A DNA stretch of 39,234 nucleotides from RGIG4103 sp045644605 (lineage in GTDB: Bacteria > Bacillota > Clostridia > RUG12999). Both the position numbers and the translations under genes were made by a program. Shown one piece after another: positions 22,907 to 31,488 of the stretch. The notes below the pieces were generated by a model. The model saw nothing but the letters and a program-made list of their open reading frames with translations, was not told the origin of the DNA and searched no databases. Position 1 is the first letter of the stretch. Each line of letters starts with the position of its first letter. Location of the stretch: contig JAZRHB010000050.1 in assembly GCA_045644605.1 (NCBI GenBank), forward strand, positions 1-39,234, given 5' to 3'.

Positions 22907-23058
22907 TTTATTTCCACGCCTAAAGGCGCCAAACAAAACTGACTCCGCTTGAAAAACGAAGTCAGTATGCTGCTTAAAATATAATATTTAAACTACCATG
23001 GTTCCTTTTTTGTGATGTCTGTACAAATTGGGGCAGTTCAACAATTGCCGTCCTTTTT

Positions 23059-25491
23059 TTAAAGTATACTATTTGGATTTATTGATATTTCAAGATTTTC
23101 ACTAGCCTTATTTCTTATATGTCCGTAATAAAGCTTTTGAAGAATATCAAGTATTTTGGCATGTTTTTTAACCTTAAACAAAATTCTGTATCTGTGCCTT
23201 TTTTTGATTTTGCTTATCGGAGAGGGGCTTGGTCCGAATTTTGATATAATAAGCTCCGGACATTCTTTAAATTCCGTTTCAAGAAAAGCATTTACGGATT
23301 TTGCATAAGCCTCTGCATTTGCTTCATTTTCGCTGCTTATAACAATGTTAATTATAGCTGAAAACGGGGGATTATCCATAAGCCTTCGAAGCTTTATTTC
23401 GCCTTCGTAAAACTTCTTGTAATCCTGCATAGCCGCAATGGCAAAAATCGGATTTTCGGGGCAGTATGTCTGCACAATCGCCCTGCCGGGAAGATTTCCT
23501 CTGCCGGAACGACCGCAAACCTGTGTAAGCTGTGAAAATGTGCGCTCGCTTGCACGGAAATCATCCATATTAAGCATTGCATCTGCGGAAATAACCCCAA
23601 CTAAAGTAACAAGCGGAAAATCAAGTCCTTTTGTTACCATTTGTGTACCAAGTAATATATCAACCTTTTCATCAACAAACTTCTTGAGTAACTTTTGATG
23701 AGAAAGCTTTTTGCTGGTTGTATCAGCATCCATACGGAGAATGCTTGCATCCGGAAACTCTTTTAAAATATCTTCCTCAACACGTTGTGTTCCGGTACCG
23801 AAATATTTTATATAAAGGCTTTCACATTCGGGGCAAACATCGGGACTTTTCTCTTTATGCCCGCAGTAATGACAAGTAAGAGAATCGTCACTCGCATGAT
23901 ACGTCATAGTGATACTGCAATGCGGACATTTGCATACATATCCGCAGCTGCGGCACGAAACAAAGGTTGAATACCCGCGTCTGTTAAGAAACAGAATTGT
24001 CTGCTCGCCGCGTTCGAGATTTTTAGCAATCTCTTCTTTAAGACGACGGCTAAGCACACTTTTATTACCATTTGTAAGCTCATACCTCATATCAACAATT
24101 TCGACGTGGGGAAGCGGCGCGTTATTGAATCTGCTTTTCATTTCTAAAAGTTTATACCTGCCGGAAAGCGCTCTGTAATAGCTTGTAACCGACGGAGTAG
24201 CGGAAGATAACATAACAACTGCGTCTTCTTGTTTACCTCTGTATAAAGAAATATCAATTGCATTATAACGAGGGCTTGATTCGGACACATAACTGCTGTC
24301 GTGTTCTTCGTCAACAATAATAAGACCGATGTTTTCAAAGGGAGCAAAAATTGCTGACCTTGCGCCAACAACAATCTGTACGTCGCCATTTTTTATCCTT
24401 TGCCATTCGTCAAACCGTTCGCCTGAGGAAAGCGCACTGTGCAGTACAGCAACGCTGTTGCCGAAATATTCTGTAAATCTGCGCTGAATTTGCGGAGTAA
24501 GTGAAATTTCGGGAACAAGAATAATAACATTGCGACCATTTTTTATGCAGTGGGATGCAGCTTTAATAAACACTTCCGTTTTTCCGCTGCCGGTAACACC
24601 CTGCAAAAGAATATCGTGTTTCTTTTGTTCATCAAGTGCAGAATAAATAACTCCAAGTGCATTTTGCTGCTCATCTGTCGGAACAAAATCGCCTTTGTGC
24701 GTGACATCATCAATAAGCCCCGGTCTTCGCAGTATCTGTTTTTCTTCAATTACAATTGCGCCTTTATTTTCAAGCAGTTTTATGGAAGACGGGGGACAAT
24801 CGGCAAGCCTTATAACATCACTTACCGGCAGACTTTTGTATTTTGAAATTATCTCAAAAGCCGCTGCTGCTTTAGACGATGATTTGAGGGTGCCAATATC
24901 AAAATTTTCATCAGTAAGGGTTGCAAACTTCTGCATTTTTTCTTTTGCCTTGCCGACAGGAACTTCTTTTATTTCAATGTAGCCTTCTGCCTCAAGCTTT
25001 TTTAAAGGCGATGCAGATTTGACACCTGCGGCAGAAAGAAGTTTTTTAACTTCAGCAGATTTTCCGGTGGCGGCAAGTATATCAAGAATATTTCTTGCGG
25101 TAGGGGAAAGAGATGCATCTGCAAAATCCTTTCCGGTAAGCGAAATATGTTTTTCAAACTTCATATTCACAACCGGAGGAAGAAGTAGATGAATTGCTTC
25201 TGCCATTGAACAAATGCACGTCTGCCTGATATATTTGGCAAGATTTATGGCATTATGAGATAACACGGGTTTTTTGTCAATTACCCGTGTTATGTCTTTA
25301 AGATTATATTCAGCTTTCTTTTCATCCGTAAAACCTATAAAATAGCCAATCATCTTGCGGTTTCCGTTGCCAAACGGAACTTCAACACGCATACCTTCTT
25401 TAAGGTCAAGAGATTCGTCGGCATAATAGCTATAGATTCTATCGGTGTTTTTTACATCAGAATTTATAATTATCTGAGCAATTTTTTTCAT
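23059..25491 (-). CDS. priA: Primosomal protein N' (PriA helicase)
   Basis: 810 residues. PriA recognises stalled forks and reloads the replicative helicase for origin-independent restart. An N-terminal DNA-binding domain (1-105) is followed by the helicase: Walker A 'LLQGVTGSGKTEVFI' near 297, 'VDEEHDSSY' near 395, and 'GTQMVTKGLDFPLV' late. Between the helicase lobes is the zinc site with four Cys pairs: CRSC/CKCPHC near 517-528, CHYC near 544, CPEC near 556. The C-terminal domain is present. It is the last gene of the yicC-remA-gmk-rpoZ-priA operon, 23 bp after rpoZ. In many Firmicutes def and fmt follow; here the palindrome-rich region and the mobile element do. Confidence 0.96.
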   Translation of the reverse strand: MKKIAQIIINSDVKNTDRIYSYYADESLDLKEGMRVEVPFGNGNRKMIGYFIGFTDEKKAEYNLKDITRVIDKKPVLSHNAINLAKYIRQTCICSMAEAIHLLLPPVVNMKFEKHISLTGKDFADASLSPTARNILDILAATGKSAEVKKLLSAAGVKSASPLKKLEAEGYIEIKEVPVGKAKEKMQKFATLTDENFDIGTLKSSSKAAAAFEIISKYKSLPVSDVIRLADCPPSSIKLLENKGAIVIEEKQILRRPGLIDDVTHKGDFVPTDEQQNALGVIYSALDEQKKHDILLQGVTGSGKTEVFIKAASHCIKNGRNVIILVPEISLTPQIQRRFTEYFGNSVAVLHSALSSGERFDEWQRIKNGDVQIVVGARSAIFAPFENIGLIIVDEEHDSSYVSESSPRYNAIDISLYRGKQEDAVVMLSSATPSVTSYYRALSGRYKLLEMKSRFNNAPLPHVEIVDMRYELTNGNKSVLSRRLKEEIAKNLERGEQTILFLNRRGYSTFVSCRSCGYVCKCPHCSITMTYHASDDSLTCHYCGHKEKSPDVCPECESLYIKYFGTGTQRVEEDILKEFPDASILRMDADTTSKKLSHQKLLKKFVDEKVDILLGTQMVTKGLDFPLVTLVGVISADAMLNMDDFRASERTFSQLTQVCGRSGRGNLPGRAIVQTYCPENPIFAIAAMQDYKKFYEGEIKLRRLMDNPPFSAIINIVISSENEANAEAYAKSVNAFLETEFKECPELIISKFGPSPSPISKIKKRHRYRILFKVKKHAKILDILQKLYYGHIRNKASENLEISINPNSIL

Positions 25492-25514
25492 AAAATCAGC
25501 CTCATTGCAGGCAA

Positions 25515-25865
25515 TTATTCACCATCGTCTTCAATAATAATATCATTTTCGGACGGCATAGCAATAGTACCTGCGGTATAATTATCGGTTTTGTAACCGT
25601 CAGTATCAATAACGATAAGTTCATCATTGATAAGCTCATCAAGAGCTTTGATGATAGGTTTAACAACCTTTTTGTCGTTTTTCTTTTCCATTCTTTCTTT
25701 TATACGCATTTCGAGAACGGAAAGTTCAGCCGGCTTTTCTTTATTCTGTTTCTTTTCGGCTTCTGAAATCTGGCGTGTTCTTTTAGCGGTTGCAATAACA
25801 AGATTGTAACGGTTGCCGTTTTTTCCAAGTTTTTTTACAAGATCATTTATCGGTGGATAAATCAT
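25515..25865 (-). CDS. rpoZ: RNA polymerase omega subunit
   Basis: 116 residues. Omega helps fold beta' and assemble RNA polymerase. The start 'MIYPPINDLVKKLG' and 'RYNLVIATAKRTRQI' (about 18-32) are the conserved omega core. The middle is a charged Lys/Glu-rich insertion or extension (about 35-75), and the C-terminus is acidic, making it longer than the usual 65-90 residues. It overlaps the gmk stop by 4 bases (ATGA). Confidence 0.88.
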   Translation of the reverse strand: MIYPPINDLVKKLGKNGNRYNLVIATAKRTRQISEAEKKQNKEKPAELSVLEMRIKERMEKKNDKKVVKPIIKALDELINDELIVIDTDGYKTDNYTAGTIAMPSENDIIIEDDGE

Positions 25866-26470
25866 AGTTTACATACCTCCTGAAGTAACTGTTTATTTCT
25901 GAATGGTTTATTTTTTTCTGCATTTATAATACCTGCAAGCTGAGAAGTAGAATCATCAATTGTGTTGTTTACAATTATGTAATCGTAATCGGCTGCAAGT
26001 TTAAGCTCGTCTTGTGCTCTTGCAAGGCGTTTTTCAACAACCTCGGGGGTTTCAGTACCTCGTCCTACAAGACGATTTTTAAGCTCTTCGAACGACGGGG
26101 GGAGAATAAACACAAGCACGGCTTCGGGAAATTTTTCTTTCACCTGAAAAGCACCCTGCACTTCGATTTCGAGAATAACATCGTTTCCGCTGTTTATTCT
26201 GTCCATAACGGCTTTTTTGGGTGTGCCGTAATAGTTTTCGCAAAAGGAAGCATATTCCAGAAGTTCGTCGTTTTCAATCATTTTTTCAAACTCGTCTTTG
26301 GATTTGAAAAAATATTCTATGCCGTCCTGTTCGGCACCTCTTGGTGCTCTTGTGGTAGCAGATACGGATAAAAAGATATTTTCGTTGCTGTCTACAAGGT
26401 TATTGCAAATTGTACCTTTACCAACCCCAGCGGGACCGGAAAGTACAATAAGTACACCACTACTCTTCAT
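25862..26470 (-). CDS. gmk: Guanylate kinase
   Basis: 202 residues. Converts GMP and ATP to GDP and ADP. The start MKSSGVLIVLSG at 26470 lies 9 bases after GGAGG and gives the normal length; upstream in-frame Met codons would only add sequence read from within remA. The P-loop is 'SGPAGVGKGT' (10-19); the GMP-binding 'SATTRAPRGAEQDGIEYFF' lies near 35-53, and 'VILEIEVQGAFQV' near 94 carries the conserved Glu. Overlaps the remA end by 11 bases and rpoZ by 4, so translation is tightly coupled. Confidence 0.96.
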   Translation of the reverse strand: MKSSGVLIVLSGPAGVGKGTICNNLVDSNENIFLSVSATTRAPRGAEQDGIEYFFKSKDEFEKMIENDELLEYASFCENYYGTPKKAVMDRINSGNDVILEIEVQGAFQVKEKFPEAVLVFILPPSFEELKNRLVGRGTETPEVVEKRLARAQDELKLAADYDYIIVNNTIDDSTSQLAGIINAEKNKPFRNKQLLQEVCKL

Positions 26471-26756
26471 CTTCATCTGCCTCCATAATAATTTCGGTAG
26501 CATCTTTGCCATAAAGTCTGTGTGCAACGGTTTCTGGCTGGATAGCCGAAAGAATAACGTGGTCACTGTCCGTGATAAGAACGGCTCTTGTGCGTCTGCC
26601 GTATGTTGCATCAACAAGCATACTGCGGTCTCTCGCTTCCTGAATAATACGCTTAACAGGTGCGGATTCCGGGCTTATGATGGCAACAAGACGGTTTGCA
26701 GAAACAAGACTGCCAAACCCAATATTTATAAGTTTAATTCCATCCTGATTTTTCAT
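26460..26756 (-). CDS. remA: RemA family regulator (DUF370)
   Basis: 98 residues with the family core 'LINIGFGSLVSANRLVAI' (9-26), 'SAPVKRII' and 'DATYGRRTRAVLI' (about 49-61). In B. subtilis RemA binds DNA as a ring-shaped oligomer and activates extracellular matrix and osmoprotection genes. The last residues are acidic (EADEDEE). Its place between yicC and gmk is conserved in Firmicutes. Confidence 0.92.
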   Translation of the reverse strand: MKNQDGIKLINIGFGSLVSANRLVAIISPESAPVKRIIQEARDRSMLVDATYGRRTRAVLITDSDHVILSAIQPETVAHRLYGKDATEIIMEADEDEE

Positions 26757-26766
26757 TTGTGTTCCT

Positions 26767-27645
26767 CTATTCTATGTTTTGTGACTGTTCTCTTAATTTT
26801 TCAAGTTCACATTTTACCTCAATAACAAGATTAAGAACTTCAAGTTTGGTTGATTTTGAACCGATGGTGTTAATTTCTCTGTTCATTTCCTGAAGCAGAA
26901 AATCAAGACGTCTGCCGATTGGTTTGTCCGATTTCAAAATCTGTTTAAACTCATCACAATGAGATTTAAGTCTTACAACTTCTTCGTCTGTGCATATTTT
27001 ATCGGAGAAAATAGCAACTTCGGTTAAAATACGGTTTTCATCAACATTGGAATTCTGAAGAAATTCAGTAATTTTCTGTGTAAGATTTTCTCTGTATTCT
27101 TTAACTGTTTCCGGCATATATGCTTCAATCTGCAGTGTTGTTTCGAATATGTAATCAACAGATTTACAAAGCGCTTCGGAAAGTCTTACCCCTTCGCGTT
27201 CGCGCATTTTAATAAATTCATCAAGTGCTTTTTCAAGTACGGGAAGAATTTCTGCACGAATACTGTCCTCGTCAAGAGTTTCTCTTCTGGGAATAAGCAC
27301 ATCGGGGAAAGAAGCAATTTTTGATGCGGAATTACATTTTTCCGTACCGGTTGCGTCGCTTACCTGACAAATAGCGTCATAATAAGCTTTTGCAAGCTCC
27401 GTATCAACAACAATGCTCTGTGTAAGACCTGCATAGTTTTCAACGGAAAGATATACATCAATTTTACCCCTTGAAACACCGGCTAAAACTTTTGAACGGA
27501 TATCATCTTCAAGAAAAGTATAGGCACGGGGGAGTTTAATGTTAATATCAGCATATCTGTGATTAACAGATTTAATTTCAAATGTAACTTTACGACTTTC
27601 GCTTACGGATTCATATCTTCCGTAACCTGTCATACTTTTTACCAT
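26767..27645 (-). CDS. YicC/YloC-family endoribonuclease
   Basis: 292 residues starting MVKSMTGYGRYE, the YicC signature. This ATG is 6 bases after GGAGGTG; an in-frame GTG at 27654 lies within that ribosome-binding site. The C-terminal DUF1732 block is clear: 'DEEVVRLKSHCDEFKQIL', 'IGRRLDFLLQEMNREINTIGSKS' and 'VIEVKCELEKLREQ'. YicC-family proteins are metal-dependent endoribonucleases. First gene of the five-gene operon, 10 bp before remA. Confidence 0.93.
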   Translation of the reverse strand: MVKSMTGYGRYESVSESRKVTFEIKSVNHRYADINIKLPRAYTFLEDDIRSKVLAGVSRGKIDVYLSVENYAGLTQSIVVDTELAKAYYDAICQVSDATGTEKCNSASKIASFPDVLIPRRETLDEDSIRAEILPVLEKALDEFIKMREREGVRLSEALCKSVDYIFETTLQIEAYMPETVKEYRENLTQKITEFLQNSNVDENRILTEVAIFSDKICTDEEVVRLKSHCDEFKQILKSDKPIGRRLDFLLQEMNREINTIGSKSTKLEVLNLVIEVKCELEKLREQSQNIE

Positions 27646-27683
27646 TTTATTCACCTCCGCATGTTTTTACACATACACTATCT

Positions 27684-27712
27684 ATTTTACCTCAAATACT
27701 AAAAATTGTCAA
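27684..27712 (-). promoter_or_regulatory. Consensus promoter of the yicC-priA operon
   Basis: On the minus strand, TTGACA (27712-27707), 17 bp, TAAAAT (27689-27684). It places the start ~30 bp before the yicC ATG. Confidence 0.9.
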
Positions 27713-27722
27713 TATCATTAAA

Positions 27723-27760
27723 AAATAAAAAAGGTGCCTTTTCGGCACATTTTTTATTTT
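27723..27760 (+). terminator. Orphan terminator-like hairpin
   Basis: GTGCC (27734-27738) / GGCAC (27744-27748) with loop TTTTC, flanked by A-rich and T-rich tracts so it works in both directions. It lies between divergent genes with no upstream gene to terminate. The whole 340-bp gap (27646-27995) has no supportable CDS. Confidence 0.6.
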
Positions 27761-27782
27761 TATTCAACTAGATTCCTGAAGT

Positions 27783-27822
27783 TTAAGGGAGTAAATAGTA
27801 AAAAATTCCCCTTAATTTTTTT
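27783..27822 (+). terminator. Second orphan terminator-like hairpin
   Basis: TTAAGGG (27783-27789) / CCCTTAA (27809-27815) followed by seven T. Only ~35 bp after the previous one; it could end a short unannotated transcript. Confidence 0.45.
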
Positions 27823-27995
27823 AATAAATGTTTTAGCTATATAGTAAAAGTTAGAATATTTCAAGCATAATATTAAAAAATTTTTGCAATATTTCGCAAA
27901 TAATATTCATTATTAACGTTCAATTTACAAAACGACTATTATTTCACAGCATATAAATTCACCTTGTGGACATCTTAAATTTGAGGGGTGAAAAA

Positions 27996-29060
27996 ATGCA
28001 AAAATTTAAAAAGACGATGATGGTTGTAGTTTATACAATTTTGATTTATTGTATAACATCATCGGCAAATATGGGAGAATTTGGAACCCCTTCTTTATTC
28101 AGCATGCCGCTTCAAAGCGCAAGTGTAAGAGTGAACACTGAAACAGAAGTAATTCCCGGAGGTAACGTCGTAGGGATAAAACTCTATACAAAAGGTGTCC
28201 TGGTGATAGATGTTGCAAGATTTGAACGCACAGACGGAGTTATAGTGGCACCTGCAACCGATGCTGGATTAAAACCGGGAGATATTATATTGAATATCAA
28301 CGGTGTTGAAGTTGAAGACAGTATGCATCTGATGAATGTTGTAAGTGAAAACGGCGAAAAAGAGAATGTACTGAACGTAGAGAGAAATGACAAAATTTTT
28401 GACACCAAAATATTGCCTCAGCTTGATAAAACAAGCGGCAAATATAAAATTGGTGTATGGGTAAAAGACTCTGCCGCAGGAATTGGAACAATGACCTTTT
28501 ATAATCCGGCAACAAAGCAGTTTGCCGCGCTTGGACACAGTATTACGGACAGTGATATCGGGACAAGCTACAGCGTTAAAACCGGCAGTATAGAAAATGT
28601 GTATGTAAATACTGTGGTAAAAGGAGAAAAAGGTACCCCGGGAGAGCTTAAAGGGGTATTTTCCGGCGATACAGAAATTGTTGGTACAGTAACTAAAAAT
28701 GGTGCTACCGGAATTTACGGAACTCTTCTTGAAATAGAAAATAAAGAAAAAATGCCTGTGGCACCAAGATGGGATGTCCGTGAAGGTGCGGCCTGTATTT
28801 TATCGACTGTTAATGGGAATAACGTGGAAAATTTTAATATTGAAATTCAGAAAGTTATGTATAACAGTGGTAAAAGTTCAAAATCAATGATTATAAAAAT
28901 CACAGACGAACGTCTTATAGAAAAAACGGGCGGTATCGTGCAGGGAATGAGCGGCAGTCCGATAATCCAGAATGGTAAACTCGTAGGCGCCGTAACCCAC
29001 GTTTTTGTAAACGACCCCACAAGGGGATATGGCATATTTATTGATAATATGATAGAATAG
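27996..29060 (+). CDS. spoIVB: SpoIVB serine peptidase
   Basis: 354 residues from ATG 27996, 5 bases after GAGGGGTG. N-terminal membrane helix (about 7-24), PDZ domain ('PATDAGLKPGDIILNINGVEV' split, about 85-140), then the S55 peptidase domain with catalytic His in 'FAALGHSITD' and Ser in 'GMSGSPIIQ' near the end. In sporulation SpoIVB is made in the forespore, crosses to the space between the membranes and cleaves SpoIVFA, releasing pro-SigK processing. It is a single-gene unit followed by a terminator; spoIIAB/spo0A are not adjacent. Confidence 0.94.
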   Translation: MQKFKKTMMVVVYTILIYCITSSANMGEFGTPSLFSMPLQSASVRVNTETEVIPGGNVVGIKLYTKGVLVIDVARFERTDGVIVAPATDAGLKPGDIILNINGVEVEDSMHLMNVVSENGEKENVLNVERNDKIFDTKILPQLDKTSGKYKIGVWVKDSAAGIGTMTFYNPATKQFAALGHSITDSDIGTSYSVKTGSIENVYVNTVVKGEKGTPGELKGVFSGDTEIVGTVTKNGATGIYGTLLEIENKEKMPVAPRWDVREGAACILSTVNGNNVENFNIEIQKVMYNSGKSSKSMIIKITDERLIEKTGGIVQGMSGSPIIQNGKLVGAVTHVFVNDPTRGYGIFIDNMIE

Positions 29061-29065
29061 TAGAC

Positions 29066-29095
29066 AAAAGACCTCTGACTTCAAGAGGTCTTTTT
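29066..29095 (+). terminator. Intrinsic terminator after spoIVB
   Basis: AAAAGACCTCT / AGAGGTCTTTT with loop GACTTCA and a T run. Confidence 0.92.
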
Positions 29096-29137
29096 GTTCG
29101 GAAAACGGAAACGATTTGCCACTTTTTAAAAGAGAAT

Positions 29138-29155
29138 TTGTCTATTTTTTAACAA
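29138..29155 (+). promoter_or_regulatory. Rex-like operator upstream of rnf
   Basis: TTGTCTATTTTTTAACAA matches the Rex pattern TTGTTAA-N4-TTAACAA at 12 of 14 fixed positions, with a perfect right half. It ends 3 bp before the -35 box. Rex represses NADH-linked genes when NAD+ is high, which fits an NAD+-reducing complex. Confidence 0.5.
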
Positions 29156-29158
29156 TTA

Positions 29159-29187
29159 TTGACATTTGTTTTAGCATATATTATAAT
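29159..29187 (+). promoter_or_regulatory. Consensus promoter of the rnf operon
   Basis: TTGACA (29159-29164), 17 bp, TATAAT (29182-29187). Both boxes are perfect. The predicted start is near 29194, ~50 bases before rnfC. Confidence 0.92.
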
Positions 29188-29197
29188 GAGAAAAATG

Positions 29198-29213
29198 AAA
29201 TTGTATACAATTT
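29198..29213 (+). promoter_or_regulatory. 16-bp perfect palindrome in the rnf leader
   Basis: AAATTGTATACAATTT is fully self-complementary and covers about +4 to +20. This is a classic operator position for a dimeric repressor; the core TTGTATACAA resembles GntR-type sites. The regulator is unknown. Confidence 0.55.
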
Positions 29214-29242
29214 GCAGATGATTATTGGGAGGGTTAGTATAG

Positions 29243-30565
29243 ATGGCATTTTCACTTCACGGGGTGCATGTGCCCCATAAAAAAGGAACAGCAGGAATGT
29301 TACCCGTTGTTATGAGCACGCCAAAAGTAGTGTCAATACCAATGAATATGCATATTGGGAAACCGGCAACGCCGATAGTAAAAGTGGGCGATACAGTGTG
29401 CGTTGGTAGTTTAATTGGTGAACAAAGCGGGTTTGTATCTGCTGCAATATATTCAAGTGTATCGGGAACAGTAAAAGAAGTTTGTGAAAGAGTGCAGTCG
29501 GACGGAAGAAAAGCTGCTGTGGTTGTAATAGAAAGCGACGGCTTGCAAACTGCTGACCCTGAAATAAAAGCGCCGGTGGTTAAAACCAGGGAAGACCTTA
29601 TTGATGCAATAGCAAAAAGCGGAATAGTAGGTCTTGGCGGCGCGGGTTTCCCGACTCATGTGAAATTTGCCGCAGACCCCGAAAAAATAGAAGAGCTTAT
29701 AATAAACGGTGCCGAATGTGAACCGTACATAACAAGCGATACGCTTACAATGACCGAGCGCAGTGACGATATGGCGTATGCCCTTAAAGTGCTTGAAGAA
29801 ATTCTTAGTATAAAAAAGGTAATTATCGGAATTGAAAATAATAAAAAAGAAGCAATATCCAAAATGAAAGAGCTTGCGGCAAAAGATGAGTGCGTTACAG
29901 TTAAGGTGTTGCCGCCAATCTATCCGCAGGGCGGCGAAAAGGTGCTTATTTATCATACTACCGGCAAAGTTGTTGAAACCGGTAAACTACCCATTGATGT
30001 GGGTTGCATTGTATGTAACTGTACAACACTTGCGTGTATAGGTGAATATCTTAAAACGGGAATGCCGCTTGTAAAAAAATGTATTACAGTAGACGGAAAA
30101 GCAGTAAAAGAACCCAAAAACATTATTGCTCCTGTAGGAGCTTCGATTGAAGATGTGTTTGAATTTTGCGGCGGACTTAAAGAAAATCCGGTAAAAGTTC
30201 TTTATGGCGGACCGATGATGGGAATTTCTGTTTCTGATTTTACTGCGCCTGTATTAAAAAACACAAATGCAATTATTGCTATGTCTGAAAAAGAGGCAAA
30301 ATATCCGAAAGAAACGGCGTGTATCCGTTGCGGAGCGTGTGTAAATAACTGTCCGTTCGGGATAAATACGGCAGAAGTTGTGCATGCGCATAATAATAAA
30401 GATTTTGATGCGGTAGCGGCGCGTGGTGTAGATACATGTATGCTGTGCGGTTGCTGTTCATATATCTGTCCGGCGGCAAGACCGCTTGTACAGAATATGC
30501 GTCTTGCAAAAACAGCTCTTGCAGTACACAGAGCTTCGAAAAAAGAAGAGGAGGATAAAAAATAA
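29243..30565 (+). CDS. rnfC: Rnf complex subunit C (NADH-binding, iron-sulfur)
   Basis: 440 residues. RnfC is the peripheral subunit that reduces NAD+ with electrons from ferredoxin while the complex pumps Na+ or H+. The start has the RnfC 'GVHVPHKKGTAG' block. The nucleotide/FMN part is 'GLGGAGFPTHVKF' (131-143) with 'NGAECEPYI' near 155. Two [4Fe-4S] motifs are at residues 360-370 (CIRCGACVNNCP) and 399-409 (CMLCGCCSYICP). The RBS is GGGAGGGT. The stop shares one base with the rnfD ATG (TAATG). Confidence 0.96.
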   Translation: MAFSLHGVHVPHKKGTAGMLPVVMSTPKVVSIPMNMHIGKPATPIVKVGDTVCVGSLIGEQSGFVSAAIYSSVSGTVKEVCERVQSDGRKAAVVVIESDGLQTADPEIKAPVVKTREDLIDAIAKSGIVGLGGAGFPTHVKFAADPEKIEELIINGAECEPYITSDTLTMTERSDDMAYALKVLEEILSIKKVIIGIENNKKEAISKMKELAAKDECVTVKVLPPIYPQGGEKVLIYHTTGKVVETGKLPIDVGCIVCNCTTLACIGEYLKTGMPLVKKCITVDGKAVKEPKNIIAPVGASIEDVFEFCGGLKENPVKVLYGGPMMGISVSDFTAPVLKNTNAIIAMSEKEAKYPKETACIRCGACVNNCPFGINTAEVVHAHNNKDFDAVAARGVDTCMLCGCCSYICPAARPLVQNMRLAKTALAVHRASKKEEEDKK

Positions 30566-31488
30566 TGTCTGATAAATTAAACCTTTCATCTTCTCCGCAT
30601 ATACATGCAAACAACAGCACAGCTCAGATTATGCGTGATGTTATAATAGCACTTCTTCCGGCAGCAGTAGTCGGTACGATGCTTTTCGGCATAAGAGCAG
30701 CTCTTGTAATTGCGGTTTGTATTGCATCTGCGGTTATTTCAGAAGCACTTTTCAATATAATTGTAAAAAAAGAACAAACAATAGGTGATTTCAGCGCGGC
30801 AGTAACAGGACTGTTACTTGCACTTAATCTGCCGTCAAATATTCCGTTATGGCAGGCGGCGTTTGGCGCAGTTTTTGCCATTGTAATTGTTAAATGCTGT
30901 TTTGGCGGATTGGGATGTAATATGGTAAACCCTGCAATTACAGCCAGGGTACTTATGGTTATATCATTTGGTTCAATGGCGTCTACGGCATTTCCTGTAG
31001 ATACCGTGGCAGGACCAACTCCGCTTGCAGTAATAGAAAGAAGCGTTATGCCTGATTTTAGTGTGCTGTTCTGGGGCAGAATAGGCGGAACAATCGGTGA
31101 AACCTGTGTGCCCGCTCTTCTTGCGGGATTTATATATCTTCTTGTGAGAAGGGTTATAACATGGCACTTGCCGGTTACATATATTTTAACAACATTTGTA
31201 TTTACACTTGCAGTTTTTGACGGAAATGCAATGATGGCACTTGCAGATGTTATGTCCGGAGGACTGCTTCTCGGTGCAATCTTTATGGCTACGGATTATG
31301 TAACTTCCCCTGCAACTCCGTGGGGAAAAGTAGTTTTTGGTGTCGGCGCCGGAATTATTACGGTTTTGATACGTATATGGGGTGTATATCCGGAAGGCGT
31401 ATCATTTGCAATTCTGCTTATGAATATACTTACTCCGTATATTGATAAATGGACGGCATTAAAGGTTTTCGGAGGTAAAAAAGCATGA
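30565..31488 (+). CDS. rnfD: Rnf complex subunit D
   Basis: 307 residues with about nine membrane helices. RnfD carries a covalently bound FMN. The probable acceptor is Thr152 in 'VDTVAGPTPLAV'; the usual ApbE target reads S/T-x-A-T at this place, so here Ala-Gly-Pro-Thr is a variant. Other conserved blocks are 'GGLGCNMVNPA' near 112 and 'SGGLLLGAIFMATDYVTSP' near 231. ApbE is encoded in the same cluster. Overlaps rnfG by 4 bases (ATGA). Confidence 0.95.
   Translation: MSDKLNLSSSPHIHANNSTAQIMRDVIIALLPAAVVGTMLFGIRAALVIAVCIASAVISEALFNIIVKKEQTIGDFSAAVTGLLLALNLPSNIPLWQAAFGAVFAIVIVKCCFGGLGCNMVNPAITARVLMVISFGSMASTAFPVDTVAGPTPLAVIERSVMPDFSVLFWGRIGGTIGETCVPALLAGFIYLLVRRVITWHLPVTYILTTFVFTLAVFDGNAMMALADVMSGGLLLGAIFMATDYVTSPATPWGKVVFGVGAGIITVLIRIWGVYPEGVSFAILLMNILTPYIDKWTALKVFGGKKA

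Larger units (their letters stand above)
22741..23058. other. Non-coding, palindrome-rich region before priA
   Basis: No gene can be supported in these ~318 bp. They hold, in order, a long interrupted inverted repeat (22797-22864), a perfect CCCCCAGT/ACTGGGGG hairpin (22888-22906), a CGCC/GGCG hairpin (22917-22928), an ACTGACT/AGTCAGT hairpin (22938-22966) and an AT-rich stretch. The layout resembles ends of a small IS200/IS605-type or non-autonomous element without its transposase. Confidence 0.5.

Noticed and set aside
22399..22923. Several 70-100 residue frames in the att/palindrome region
   Set aside because: They read through hairpins, att copies and GC-rich repeats, and have no family pattern or ribosome-binding site.
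26471..26617. N-terminal extension of guanylate kinase
   Set aside because: The extra 49 residues are read from within remA; the start at 26470 has a GGAGG site and gives the normal length.
27949..27977. SigG promoter of spoIVB (GCATA, 17 bp, CATCTTA)
   Set aside because: The boxes fit moderately, but the transcript would begin inside the ribosome-binding site, leaving a leader of about 12 bases.
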